Assembly (NCBI GenBank): GCA_964636665.1
Contig: CAZWVT010000039.1
Coordinates: 1-18,758, forward strand
From: JAAYLC01 sp964636665
Lineage (GTDB): Bacteria; Bacteroidota; Bacteroidia; Flavobacteriales; Flavobacteriaceae
Direction: 5' to 3'
DNA: 18,758 nucleotides
Part shown: piece after piece, positions 6,747 to 15,131 of the stretch
Position numbering within the stretch: the first letter of the stretch is position 1
How the letters are laid out: every line of letters begins with the position of its first letter
The notes under the pieces: generated by a model
What the model saw: the letters and a program-made list of their open reading frames with translations, nothing else
Database searches by the model: none
Told to the model about the DNA's origin: nothing
Position numbers and translations under genes: made by a program

Positions 6747-8608
6747 TAATTGTTGATTGTAAATGGTTTGCCGCTATGAGGTTTTGCATATTCTTCTTCC
6801 AAACTTCCTTCCAGAATAAATTTTTCCATATCAGTTCTGGTGATTTCTCCTTTTAGATATTTTTCAATCATCAACCCGGCAATTCTACCTGCCCATCTTG
6901 AACCCCAATAACCGTGTTCTACAAATACTGCAAGGGCAATTTTAGGATTGTCAAGTGGAGCAAAAGCTACAAAAATGGAATGGTCTGTCAATTGGACTCG
7001 CTGTCCGTCAATCCGAGTATAATTCTCAACAGTTCCGGTTTTACCGCCTATTTCAATATCCGGAATGCGGAGATGGGAGGCTGTTCCATATCTATAAACA
7101 TCGTGCATTCCTTTTATAATCGGATTGAAATTCTGGGGTGAAATAGTCGTAATATGTTTTTCTTTAAATTGTTGTGAAAGCGTATCCGGATCGATAACTT
7201 TTTTGAGGATATGTGGCGTATAATACCAACCTTTATTGGCGATTATGGCAGTCATATTTGCCATCTGAATCGGTGTCAAGGAAACTTCTCCTTGTCCGAT
7301 TGCGTTTGAAATTGTCGCTGTTGCATACCATCGGTTATTGGGATAGGCGCGGTTATAAAATTCAGAGTTCGGAATAAATCCGCGTCTGCCGGTAGGAAGG
7401 TCATAACCTAAAAAATCACCCAAACCGAAGCTTGCCAGATGTTTTCTCCAATTATCTATTCCTTCTTGTGGCGATTTATATTTTTCTACAAATCGCCGAT
7501 ATGCGACTGAAAAATATGTGTTACAACTCGTTGCAATAGAACTGACAATATTTACAGGGGAGGTATGATAATGACACCGGAGGAAACCGTTTCGACCGTA
7601 ATGATAACCACGAAAACAAGACATCGCTTCTGATGGTGTGATTACATTTTCTTCCAGTCCGATAAGTGCGGTAAGTACTTTAAAAGGAGAACCCGGCGGA
7701 TACTCGCCCATTAAAACACGGTCAAACAAAGGTTTTGAAATTGTGTCGTACCAAAGTCTGGTAAAATTTTTGGATCGTTCCCGACCAACCAATAATCCGG
7801 GGTCGTAATTTGGAGCTGAAATTAATGCGAGAATCTCTCCTGTAGCAGGTTCGATAGCGACAATTCCACCGCGTTTATTTTTCATCAACTGTGTTCCGTA
7901 TTCTTGCAGCCGGGAATCAATGGTCAATTGAATGTCTTGCCCGCGTTGGGGTAAAGTATCAAAAATTCCATCTTTGTAAGGTCCAATCTCTTGATTAAAA
8001 CGATTTCGCTGAATAAATTTCACTCCTTTTGAACCGCGCAGCACATCTTCATATTGTTTTTCGATTCCGGCTGTTCCGATTAACTCTCCTGCCTGATAAT
8101 ATGGATTGTTGTCTAATGTAGCCTGATTTACTTCGGCAATATATCCTAAGACATTGGCAGAATGATTTACTTGATAATCTCTCAAAGAACGCCGCTGAAT
8201 ATAGAACCCTTGGTATTTAAACATTTTCTCAGATAAAACTGCATATTCCGCCTTGTTCAATTGGGGAATAACAACCGATGGAAGTCGCGGAGAATAATTC
8301 CAAGCTTTGCTTAAAATATCTTCTAAATCTTCTTTGGAGAGTTTTAAAAGTTGACACAATTCCAGCGTATCTAAATTTTTGATTTCGCGAGGTACGACCA
8401 TTACGTCATAGGAAGGCTGATTGGCGACGAGCAATTCTCCGTTTCTGTCAAAAATATAACCGCGTTGAGGATATTCGTAAACTGTTTTGACGGCATTGTT
8501 ATGATAGAGAGATTCTGAAGAAGTGTCTATTATTTGCAAATAAAAAAGTCGTGCGACCAAAATGACGCTGGTTGCTAATACCAAACCTATTAAAACCAAT
8601 CTTCTCAT
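6746..8608 (-). CDS. mrdA: Penicillin-binding protein 2 (elongation transpeptidase)
   Basis: PBP2 is the class B transpeptidase that cross-links new peptidoglycan in the elongasome. The 620-residue protein has an N-terminal membrane anchor (about 4-24), the pedestal motif RGYIFDRNGELL at 49-60, and a C-terminal transpeptidase domain. The three active-site motifs are SPFK at 307-310 (catalytic Ser307), SCN at 361-363 and KTG at 523-525. SPFK in place of the common STFK is, as far as I recall, normal in Bacteroidota. The gene overlaps mreD by 4 bases (ATGA) and rodA by 1 base (TAATG), indicating tight translational coupling. It would be a direct beta-lactam target. PBP2 rather than the division protein PBP3 is supported by the RodA/Mre context. 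Confidence 0.95.
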   Translation of the reverse strand: MRRLVLIGLVLATSVILVARLFYLQIIDTSSESLYHNNAVKTVYEYPQRGYIFDRNGELLVANQPSYDVMVVPREIKNLDTLELCQLLKLSKEDLEDILSKAWNYSPRLPSVVIPQLNKAEYAVLSEKMFKYQGFYIQRRSLRDYQVNHSANVLGYIAEVNQATLDNNPYYQAGELIGTAGIEKQYEDVLRGSKGVKFIQRNRFNQEIGPYKDGIFDTLPQRGQDIQLTIDSRLQEYGTQLMKNKRGGIVAIEPATGEILALISAPNYDPGLLVGRERSKNFTRLWYDTISKPLFDRVLMGEYPPGSPFKVLTALIGLEENVITPSEAMSCFRGYHYGRNGFLRCHYHTSPVNIVSSIATSCNTYFSVAYRRFVEKYKSPQEGIDNWRKHLASFGLGDFLGYDLPTGRRGFIPNSEFYNRAYPNNRWYATATISNAIGQGEVSLTPIQMANMTAIIANKGWYYTPHILKKVIDPDTLSQQFKEKHITTISPQNFNPIIKGMHDVYRYGTASHLRIPDIEIGGKTGTVENYTRIDGQRVQLTDHSIFVAFAPLDNPKIALAVFVEHGYWGSRWAGRIAGLMIEKYLKGEITRTDMEKFILEGSLEEEYAKPHSGKPFTINN

Positions 8609-9114
8609 TCTGATTTATTACCAAATAATACAATGCTGGAATATATTAAAATAAAAGTAAAGATTCCTGAGAAAACAGTAGATTTTAAAACCAAGAACAT
8701 GTGGTTAAAACTAAAGATTTCCATCATAAACAATACCAGATGATGCAAAAAAATCATCGCTGCCAAATAGGTTAATTTCTCAGGAACAGATGCTTTTGAA
8801 ATTTTGACAACATTGTATTCGTAACTCAAGCCAAAAGAAAATTTTAAGATATAAGGACGTAAATAAGCTATAAATGCCGATGCGGCGGCGTGAACTCCAC
8901 CACTGTCCTCAAAAACATCTATAGACAATCCTAAAAAAAAACTCCAAATTATCAATAAAGTGCTGTTTCCATTAAACGGATAAAGAAGAATAAAAAGCAG
9001 ATAAATGTAGGGATTGATATAACCGTAGAGGTTGATGTTGTTCAACAAAAAGACTTGAACCAAAACAAGGGTGATAAATCGAAGGATATATATAAAGGTC
9101 TGATTGCTATTCAT
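8605..9114 (-). CDS. mreD: Rod shape-determining membrane protein MreD
   Basis: MreD is a small inner-membrane protein of the elongation complex that binds MreC. The family diverges quickly, so position carries much of the evidence. The 169-residue product is very hydrophobic, with about five predicted helices. It contains LLNNINLYGYINPYIYLLFILLYP-type sequence near residues 23-46 and a GLSIDVFEDSGGVHAAASAFIAYLRP-type segment near 62-87. The GxxxDxF and GxHA pattern in that second segment is typical of Bacteroidota MreD. The gene overlaps mreC by 8 bases upstream and mrdA by 4 bases downstream, the classic mreC-mreD-mrdA order. No other family fits both the sequence and the context. Confidence 0.9.
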   Translation of the reverse strand: MNSNQTFIYILRFITLVLVQVFLLNNINLYGYINPYIYLLFILLYPFNGNSTLLIIWSFFLGLSIDVFEDSGGVHAAASAFIAYLRPYILKFSFGLSYEYNVVKISKASVPEKLTYLAAMIFLHHLVLFMMEIFSFNHMFLVLKSTVFSGIFTFILIYSSIVLFGNKSE

Positions 9115-9931
9115 CGGTTACAGACATTTCTAATTCATGAAGTTCTTCTGCAAAATTATTTTTTATCAAATAAACACTCTCAAGACTTGTCATATCTGTA
9201 AATAAATCGACATCAATAATGTAATAATTCTCATCCATATCATCAGGTTTGAAAGATTTAACAACTCCGATTAAGATGCCTTCCGGAAAGATTACCGATT
9301 TTCCTCCTGTAACAATCGTATCTCCTTCTTGAATATTTACCAACCTCGGAATATCAATCAATTGAACAACGTTTGGCACATTTGTATTCCAGGTGAGTGT
9401 TCCGAAATGTCCGGACTTTTTAAGTTTTGCATTGGTTCTGCTGTTGGTGTTCAATATGGATTGAACGGTAGAAAAATTTTCAGAAACACGACTGACGATT
9501 CCCACCAGTCCCCGGCTGGAAATGACTCCCATATCGGTAACTACACCGTCACGTGTACCTTTGTTTAAAGTGATATAATTTTTGGTGTATGAATAATTGT
9601 TATTAATGATTTTAGCAGTTTGATACTCAAATAAGGGAAAGACAGTGGTGTCTATTGCTGTTGGTTCGGTGATATCTTTGTAATATTCGATTTGCTTTCT
9701 TAAATATACATTTTCCTCAAGCAGTTTTTTATTTTCACTTGCAAGAGAAAAATAGGAGGAAATATTGCTCTTGAAATTGTAAATACTTCCGGTAATTACA
9801 TTGGCAGAACTTAAAAATTTGTCACTGTGATAATTGTGTGTTTGTATGGTAAAATAAGTTGCAATTGAAAATAGAAATACAAAAAGCAGGAAATTCCGAT
9901 TTTTGATAAAAAAATAAATTATCTGCTGCAT
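9107..9931 (-). CDS. mreC: Rod shape-determining protein MreC
   Basis: MreC is a bitopic membrane protein whose periplasmic part bridges the cytoskeleton and the peptidoglycan synthases and activates PBP2. The 274-residue protein has a short cytoplasmic N-terminus, one membrane helix at about 12-30, a predicted coiled coil around 62-86 (ENKKLLEENVYLRKQIEYY region), and two beta-barrel-type domains after it. Family features include ITLNKGTRDGV at 120-130, MGVISSRGLVGIVSRVS at 134-150, and GDTIVTGGKSVIFPEGILIG near 203-222. It lies 87 bases downstream of mreB and overlaps mreD by 8 bases. I see no -7 element in the gap before it, so it is probably transcribed with mreB. The identification is firm. 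Confidence 0.94.
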   Translation of the reverse strand: MQQIIYFFIKNRNFLLFVFLFSIATYFTIQTHNYHSDKFLSSANVITGSIYNFKSNISSYFSLASENKKLLEENVYLRKQIEYYKDITEPTAIDTTVFPLFEYQTAKIINNNYSYTKNYITLNKGTRDGVVTDMGVISSRGLVGIVSRVSENFSTVQSILNTNSRTNAKLKKSGHFGTLTWNTNVPNVVQLIDIPRLVNIQEGDTIVTGGKSVIFPEGILIGVVKSFKPDDMDENYYIIDVDLFTDMTSLESVYLIKNNFAEELHELEMSVTDE

Positions 9932-10018
9932 TTCTGTCTATTCTTCTCTTTCTTACAAATTTTACTCTTATCTCATAGTGACATAATAAAAAAGTAAATG
10001 CGATGGATTACTTAAAAA

Positions 10019-11047
10019 TCACTTGATTAGAATGCTTTTGTATTTGTTTAAATTTTTCAAACAAATTCCTGTTCCTCTTACAACAGAGCGCAATGGATCT
10101 TCGGCAATATACACAGGCAATTCTGTTTTTTGAGATAAGCGTTTGTCGAGTCCGCGCAACATCGATCCGCCACCTGCCAGATAAATTCCGGTATTGTAAA
10201 TATCGGCTGCAAGTTCGGGTGGTGTTTGTGAAAGTGTTTCCATAACAGCATCTTCAATACGGAGAATGGATTTGTCCAAGGCTTTTGCAATTTCGTGATA
10301 AGAAGCCTCGACTTGTTTTGGTTTTCCGGTAAGCAAATCTCTTCCTTGGACTTTCATTTCATCCGGCGGTACTTCAAGGTCATCGGTAGCAGCTCCAATT
10401 TGTATTTTTATTTTTTCGGCAGTGCGTTCTCCAACGTATAAATTATGTTGGGTACGCATATAATATACAATGTCGTTGGTAAAAACATCACCTGCAATTT
10501 TCACCGAACGGTCACAAACGATACCGCCCAAAGCGATAACTGCAATTTCGGTAGTTCCTCCACCAATATCCACAACCATATTTCCTTTGGGCTGCATAAT
10601 GTCCACGCCGATTCCGATAGCTGCCGCCATAGGTTCGGGAATAAGATATACTTCTTTTCCGTTAACACGCTCGGCACTTTCTTTTACAGCTCGCATTTCT
10701 ACCTCAGTAATGCCACTCGGAATACAAATAACCATACGCAAAGAAGGTTTTATCCATCGTTTTTTTAATGCCGGAATGTCATTGATAAACATGTTTATCA
10801 TTTTTTCACTGGCATCGAAATCGGCGATAACTCCGTCTTTAAGGGGACGAATGGTTTTGATGTTCTCGTGTGTTTTCCCTTGCATCATGGCAGCTTCACG
10901 CCCCACTGCAATGATTTTTCCTGTGGTGCGGTCGCGTGCTACAATAGAAGGAGCATCAACCACAACTTTGTCGTTATGTATGATAAGTGTATTGGCTGTG
11001 CCAAGATCAAATGCAATATCTTCCGTTAAGAAATCAAAAAAACCCAT
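10019..11047 (-). CDS. mreB: Actin-like rod shape-determining protein MreB
   Basis: MreB polymerises on the inner face of the cytoplasmic membrane and directs side-wall peptidoglycan synthesis. The 342-residue product has the actin/Hsp70 ATPase motifs: phosphate-1 DLGTAN at 14-19, EPMAAAIG at 138-145, phosphate-2 DIGGGTTE at 160-167, and the adenosine-region LAGGGSMLRGL near 289-299. The N-terminal MGFFDF is a plausible membrane-contact segment. The length is standard (about 335-347). A candidate -7 element 40-47 bases upstream of the ATG suggests the mre genes are not solely dependent on purH transcription. purH ends 54 bases upstream on the same strand. The identification is firm. Confidence 0.97.
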   Translation of the reverse strand: MGFFDFLTEDIAFDLGTANTLIIHNDKVVVDAPSIVARDRTTGKIIAVGREAAMMQGKTHENIKTIRPLKDGVIADFDASEKMINMFINDIPALKKRWIKPSLRMVICIPSGITEVEMRAVKESAERVNGKEVYLIPEPMAAAIGIGVDIMQPKGNMVVDIGGGTTEIAVIALGGIVCDRSVKIAGDVFTNDIVYYMRTQHNLYVGERTAEKIKIQIGAATDDLEVPPDEMKVQGRDLLTGKPKQVEASYHEIAKALDKSILRIEDAVMETLSQTPPELAADIYNTGIYLAGGGSMLRGLDKRLSQKTELPVYIAEDPLRSVVRGTGICLKNLNKYKSILIK

Positions 11048-11086
11048 AGGCTATATTGGCAGTATTGAATAGGTTATAAATATAAA

Positions 11087-11094
11087 CAAATGTA
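11087..11094 (-). promoter_or_regulatory. Candidate -7 element for mreB
   Basis: On the - strand this reads TACATTTG, matching TAnnTTTG. It would give a leader of about 35 bases before the mreB ATG. It sits in the short purH-mreB gap, so an internal promoter could separate shape genes from purine control. No -33 TTG is obvious in the end of purH. Confidence 0.42.
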
Positions 11095-11101
11095 TTTAAA
11101 T

Positions 11102-12649
11102 TTAATGTTTAAAATGGCGAACGCCGGTAAAGACCATCGACATTTTGTGTTCGTTGCAATAAGCAATGCTCAGCTCGTCTTTTATTGAACCTCCGGGTTG
11201 GATTACAGCAGTAATTCCAGCTTTGTCTGCAATTTCTACACAATCCGGAAACGGAAAAAAAGCATCACTCGCCATAACGGCACCTTCCAGATTGAACTTA
11301 AATGAATGCGCTTTTTCAATAGCTTGTTTAAGTGCATCTACACGACTTGTTTGTCCTGTTCCGCCTGCCATTAATTGTCGTCCTTTCACTAAAATGATGG
11401 TGTTGCTTTTTGTATGCTTGCAAATTTTAGATGCAAACAGTAAATCATCTAACTCATTATCGGAGGGTTTGTTGTTGGTCGGGTATGTTAAAATATCTTT
11501 TGAATCCGTAATCATATCGCGATTTTGAACAAGCGTACCGTTTAAACAAGAACGCAATGTAATTTCCGGAAGTGCATATTTTTTAAGGATAAGAATAATT
11601 CTGTTCTTTTTGGATTTTAAAATCTCCAATGCTTCGGGTTGAAATTGTGGAGCGATTACCACCTCACAAAATAATTTATCGATTTCTTTGGCTGCATCTT
11701 TATCGATAGGAGCATTGCTAATCAAAATTCCTCCAAATGCCGAAACCGGATCTGCGGCAAGTGCGGCTTCATAAGCTTCCAAAACGGTTTCGCGCTGGGC
11801 AAGACCACAGGCATTGTTGTGTTTTAAAATAGCAAAAGTCGGTGATTCATTTTGAAATTCCGACATCATGTTGACGGCGGCATCAACATCCAAAAGATTG
11901 TTGTAACTCAATTCTTTTCCGTGAAGTTTATCGAACATCTCATCAAAATTTCCGTAGAAAGTGCCTTTTTGATGTGGGTTTTCTCCATAACGCAATGGAA
12001 TGTTTTTATCCGAATTAAAATTGTTCAGAACTCCATCAAAAGAATCAGATGCTTCGGATTGATTGAAATAATTATAAATCGCTGTGTCGTATTTGGAAGA
12101 AGTAAGGAAAGATTTACGTGCAAAATACTTTCGTTGTTCTTCTGAGGTTTCTCCTTTCTGAGTTTCTAATAATTGAAGAAATTCACCGTAGTTGTCTTGA
12201 GAAGAAATACAAACTGTATCTTCATAATTTTTGGCTGCAGCGCGAATCAATGAAATTCCGCCGATATCGATTTTCTCAATAATTTCTTCTTCTGATGCAT
12301 TTTCGGCAACGGCAGCTTCAAAAGGATACAAATCAACGATTATCAAATCCAATTGAGGAAGTGAAAACATAGACATTTCCCGAACATCTTCGGGATTTTT
12401 TTGTCTGTTTAAAATTCCGCCAAAAATTTTAGGATGTAACGTCTTTACGCGACCTCCTAAAATAGAAGGATAACCTGTTATGGTTTCAACAGCGATAACG
12501 GGAATTCCCATTTCCTTAATAAATTTCTCAGTACCTCCCGTAGAATAAAGTGTAACATCTTGTTCATGAAGTTTTTTTACGATAGGAGCCAAACCTTCTT
12601 TATCAAAAACAGAGATTAAAGCGGCTTGAATTTTTTTAGGATTGTTCAT
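11102..12649 (-). CDS. purH: Bifunctional AICAR formyltransferase / IMP cyclohydrolase
   Basis: PurH performs the last two steps of de novo purine synthesis: formyl transfer from 10-formyl-tetrahydrofolate to AICAR, then ring closure to IMP. The 515-residue length is standard. The N-terminal MGS-like cyclohydrolase domain covers about residues 6-145, with TLYSTGGT at 33-40, GRVKTLHPKI at 66-75 and DLYPFE at 106-111. The transformylase domain follows, with RYGENPHQ at 220-227, catalytic Lys276-His277 in KHNNACG, DPVSAFGG at 300-307 and QPGGS at 484-488. A good -7 element lies 38-45 bases upstream. It is the first gene on this strand before mreB and is divergent from a permease. The identification is firm. 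Confidence 0.97.
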   Translation of the reverse strand: MNNPKKIQAALISVFDKEGLAPIVKKLHEQDVTLYSTGGTEKFIKEMGIPVIAVETITGYPSILGGRVKTLHPKIFGGILNRQKNPEDVREMSMFSLPQLDLIIVDLYPFEAAVAENASEEEIIEKIDIGGISLIRAAAKNYEDTVCISSQDNYGEFLQLLETQKGETSEEQRKYFARKSFLTSSKYDTAIYNYFNQSEASDSFDGVLNNFNSDKNIPLRYGENPHQKGTFYGNFDEMFDKLHGKELSYNNLLDVDAAVNMMSEFQNESPTFAILKHNNACGLAQRETVLEAYEAALAADPVSAFGGILISNAPIDKDAAKEIDKLFCEVVIAPQFQPEALEILKSKKNRIILILKKYALPEITLRSCLNGTLVQNRDMITDSKDILTYPTNNKPSDNELDDLLFASKICKHTKSNTIILVKGRQLMAGGTGQTSRVDALKQAIEKAHSFKFNLEGAVMASDAFFPFPDCVEIADKAGITAVIQPGGSIKDELSIAYCNEHKMSMVFTGVRHFKH

Positions 12650-12686
12650 TTAAAAAATAAAAAAAGTATATGCAAATTTCAAAATG

Positions 12687-12694
12687 CAAAAGTA
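12687..12694 (-). promoter_or_regulatory. Candidate -7 element for purH
   Basis: On the - strand this reads TACTTTTG followed by CA, one of the commonest Bacteroidota -7 forms. The predicted leader is about 33 bases. The nearest upstream TTG is 29 bases away, so the -33 element is not convincing. The half-site cluster at 12713-12733 would lie roughly 30-50 bases upstream of the start site. Confidence 0.5.
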
Positions 12695-12712
12695 CATAAT
12701 TGAATAGTAAAT

Positions 12713-12733
12713 TTGTAACATTACAAGATGTAA
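12713..12733. repeat. Overlapping inverted repeats of TGTAA/TTACA half-sites
   Basis: TTGTAA (12713-12718) and TTACAA (12721-12726) form an inverted repeat with a 2-base spacer. TTACA (12721-12725) and TGTAA (12729-12733) form a second one with a 3-base spacer, sharing the middle half-site. The three alternating half-sites lie between the divergent purH and permease genes. This is typical of a regulator-binding site, but no regulator can be named. Confidence 0.4.
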
Positions 12734-12813
12734 AACGTCTTTATTTATGAAGCTTTTTTTTATGTGGAAAAAGAAAGTTTTAGTTTTACACTTTTTAAGT
12801 AAATAAACGGCTT

Positions 12814-14070
12814 ATGTTGATTTATCTCCGAATATTAAAGGAAAGTTTTGCTTTTGCAATCAATGCGTTACGCAATAATAAGTTGCGAACATTTTTGTCT
12901 TTGATAGGCGTAACTATTGGTATTTTTTCCATTATTGCAATTTTAGCAGCGGTAGATTCCTTAAAAAAGGAGATCGAGAGTTCAATCAGCGGACTTGATA
13001 TGAGTACGATGGTGCTTACGCATATGAGTTTTGGTCCGACTGATATTCCACGATGGAGGTGGGAACAATTTCCCCAGATAACTTATGATGAATTTCAATA
13101 TTTAGAAAGGAATCTTCCGAATATTGGGGCAATAACTTATAGCTTGAATGTTCCAAGCGAACCTGTGAAATACGAAGAAATTCAGATTGACAATGCCATA
13201 ATCGGCACGGTTACCGATGGTTATTACGAAATTGAAGATTTAAAGTTTGAAGAAGGTCGTTTTTTTAATGCCGCGGAATCTCATAGCGGTTCGATGGTAG
13301 CAGTAGTGGGAGATGCAGTTGCACGCAAATTATATGGAAGTCCGCAACAAGCTGTGGGTAAAAACTTGAGGATTTACGGAAGAAAATTTACGGTTATCGG
13401 AGTCTTAAAAAAAGAAGGAACCGGAATTTTTGGAGCTTCAAAAGATGATGCGGTGTACATTCCTGTAACTGTTGCTATGCGTATTTACGGGAGTAACAAT
13501 AAAAGCACATTTCCGCAAATTGTCCTAAAACCTGAGAAAGATGCAGATGTCGATGAATTTAAAGCCTTGATAACACAAAATATGCGGATTAAAAGAGGAA
13601 TTAAATCCGATCAGGTAGATACTTTTTTTATCAATGAAATGAAAGGTTTCACTGCATTTATTGATGAAATTACCGGAACGATGAACTTAATTGGATTGGT
13701 GATTAGTGGGTTTTCACTTTTGGTAGGCGGATTTGGAATTGCCAATATTATGTTTGTAAGCGTAAAAGAACGCACCAATTTGATTGGAATTCAAAAATCT
13801 TTGGGAGCAAAAAACAGATTTATTTTGTTTCAATTTCTTTTTGAAGCTGTCATTCTTGCCGTAATAGGCGGAATCATCGGATTGATTATGGTATTTATTG
13901 CTGCAAAATTAGTTTCGCAATTTACCGGGGATTTCGATTTTGTCCTGTCTGTCCAAAACATGGTTATTGGAGCATCAATTTCTGCAGTTATCGGACTGAT
14001 TTCAGGAATTCTGCCGGCGGTTTCTGCTTCGCGATTAGATCCTGTGGAAGCCATTAGAACGGGAATGTAA
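12814..14070 (+). CDS. MacB/FtsX-type ABC transporter permease
   Basis: This 418-residue protein has the four-helix plan of MacB-like permeases, which work with a separate or fused ATPase in lipoprotein release, peptide or drug export, or signalling across the envelope. TM1 is at about 28-48, preceded by the basic segment NALRNNKLRTFLSLIGVTIGI typical of the family. A large periplasmic MacB_PCD-type domain covers about 50-285, including GRFF, VVGDAVARKLYG and IGV segments. The FtsX domain follows with three helices, among them the GGFGIANIMFVSVKERTNLIGIQKSLGA region near 305-332 (the E-R-x-x-x-I-G coupling helix) and PAVSASRLDPVEAIR at the end. No ATPase gene is adjacent, so the partner and cargo are unknown. 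It runs divergently from purH and ends 74 bases before xrtF. Confidence 0.9.
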   Translation: MLIYLRILKESFAFAINALRNNKLRTFLSLIGVTIGIFSIIAILAAVDSLKKEIESSISGLDMSTMVLTHMSFGPTDIPRWRWEQFPQITYDEFQYLERNLPNIGAITYSLNVPSEPVKYEEIQIDNAIIGTVTDGYYEIEDLKFEEGRFFNAAESHSGSMVAVVGDAVARKLYGSPQQAVGKNLRIYGRKFTVIGVLKKEGTGIFGASKDDAVYIPVTVAMRIYGSNNKSTFPQIVLKPEKDADVDEFKALITQNMRIKRGIKSDQVDTFFINEMKGFTAFIDEITGTMNLIGLVISGFSLLVGGFGIANIMFVSVKERTNLIGIQKSLGAKNRFILFQFLFEAVILAVIGGIIGLIMVFIAAKLVSQFTGDFDFVLSVQNMVIGASISAVIGLISGILPAVSASRLDPVEAIRTGM

Positions 14071-14120
14071 AATCTGAATTTGTTTTTATCGGAATTTAGA
14101 GATTGCTCAATGAAATAAAT

Positions 14121-14128
14121 TATATTTG
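14121..14128 (+). promoter_or_regulatory. Candidate -7 element for xrtF
   Basis: TATATTTG matches TAnnTTTG. It predicts a leader of about 12 bases before the TTG start at 14145. A TTG at 14103-14105 lies 15 bases upstream, slightly closer than the usual -33 spacing. The identical octamer precedes the lipoprotein gene downstream. Confidence 0.45.
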
Positions 14129-14144
14129 TTAAAAATATTATAAG

Positions 14145-14690
14145 TTGAAAGAGATTTTTATCAAGTATAAAGCCGTTATCCGATTTATCGTATTGTTTTT
14201 CGGGGCTTATCTACTGTTGAGCGGTCTTTATTCCTTTTATTTAAAAGCTTCTGCTGACAGTTCGTACTATCCCGATTTCTTTACCAATTTGGTAGCCAAG
14301 CAAAGTGCAGCAGTTCTTCATACTTTCGGATACGAAGCAGCACTGTCAGAATATCGGGTTCGGGAAGGAATGTTGCTGACAATAGATGGAAAATATTCAG
14401 TAAATGTGGTGGAAGGTTGTAACGCCATTAGTGTGATTATTTTGTTTGTCTCATTTGTAATTTCTTTTGCACAAAGTTTTAAAAAGACATTTTTATTTCT
14501 ATTAGCAGGAATGGCGCTGATTTATGTCGTAAATGTTTTGAGAATAGCATTCCTGACTGTGGCACTTTATAAATTTCCCCAATATCAAGATACACTTCAC
14601 GGAATTGTTTTTCCGGCTATAATTTACGGAATGGTATTGATTTTATGGCTTGTATGGATTAGGAATATTAATGCGGAAACTGCAAAATGA
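14145..14690 (+). CDS. xrtF: Exosortase family protein XrtF
   Basis: Exosortases are multi-spanning membrane cysteine transpeptidases that cleave C-terminal sorting signals of exported proteins. This 181-residue protein has about five to six hydrophobic helices and the exosortase catalytic set: Cys92 in VVEGCNAIS, Arg133 in NVLRIAFLT and His152 in DTLHGIVFP. These features and the partner gene match the Bacteroidota XrtF clade. The start must be TTG at 14145: an in-frame TAA at 14130-14132 lies just upstream, and the next in-frame Met is far inside the protein. It overlaps the following gene by 4 bases (ATGA), so the two are translationally coupled. No protein in the window has an evident exosortase-type C-terminal signal, so the substrate is elsewhere or unknown. 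Confidence 0.9.
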   Translation: MKEIFIKYKAVIRFIVLFFGAYLLLSGLYSFYLKASADSSYYPDFFTNLVAKQSAAVLHTFGYEAALSEYRVREGMLLTIDGKYSVNVVEGCNAISVIILFVSFVISFAQSFKKTFLFLLAGMALIYVVNVLRIAFLTVALYKFPQYQDTLHGIVFPAIIYGMVLILWLVWIRNINAETAK

Positions 14691-15121
14691 ATAAATATAT
14701 AAGCGTTTTCCTGATATTGATTTTTGTTTTCTTGTTGCTCTTGCTCAGGTATTTTGAAGGCGTATTATTCTATGATCCGCTGTTGGATTATTTTAAAGGA
14801 GATTACAAAAAACTTCCGATTCCCGAAATGGATTTATGGAGACTTCATTTTAATGTAGCAGTTCGGTATTTACTAAATACAATCATTTCTCTGGCAATAA
14901 TATGGCTGGCTTTTAAAGATGGAGAAATTCTAAAGTTATCCGGATTCATTTATTTGGCACTATTCGTAATGCTTCTGATTCCTTTTTCAGCAATATTGAA
15001 TACAGCGACTTCCGATACCGATCCTTGGGCACTTTTTTATATCAGACGTTTTTTAATCCATCCGGTATTTTTATTGTTATTGCTGCCCGCTTTCTATTTT
15101 CAGAAGAAAAATCTCAACTAA
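14687..15121 (+). CDS. Exosortase F system-associated membrane protein
   Basis: This 144-residue integral membrane protein fits the family found directly beside xrtF in Flavobacteriia (TIGR04127, as I recall). It has four likely helices at about 5-20, 58-75, 83-103 and 121-138. A conserved-looking RYFEGVLFYDPLLDYF segment follows helix 1, and FYIRRFLIHP precedes helix 4. The region between helices 1 and 2 (about 21-57) is probably a soluble loop. It overlaps the xrtF end by 4 bases, which argues for stoichiometric production and a physical complex. Its molecular role is not known to me; it might stabilise or gate the exosortase, but that is inference. It ends 54 bases before the next gene. 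Confidence 0.85.
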   Translation: MNKYISVFLILIFVFLLLLLRYFEGVLFYDPLLDYFKGDYKKLPIPEMDLWRLHFNVAVRYLLNTIISLAIIWLAFKDGEILKLSGFIYLALFVMLLIPFSAILNTATSDTDPWALFYIRRFLIHPVFLLLLLPAFYFQKKNLN

Positions 15122-15131
15122 AAAAAAATTA

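Noticed and set aside
10470..11072. A 200-codon open frame antisense to mreB
   Set aside because: It lies entirely opposite a highly conserved gene, has no domain I recognise, and its composition (many Ser, Ile, Pro and Thr) is what the reverse frame of a coding gene gives.
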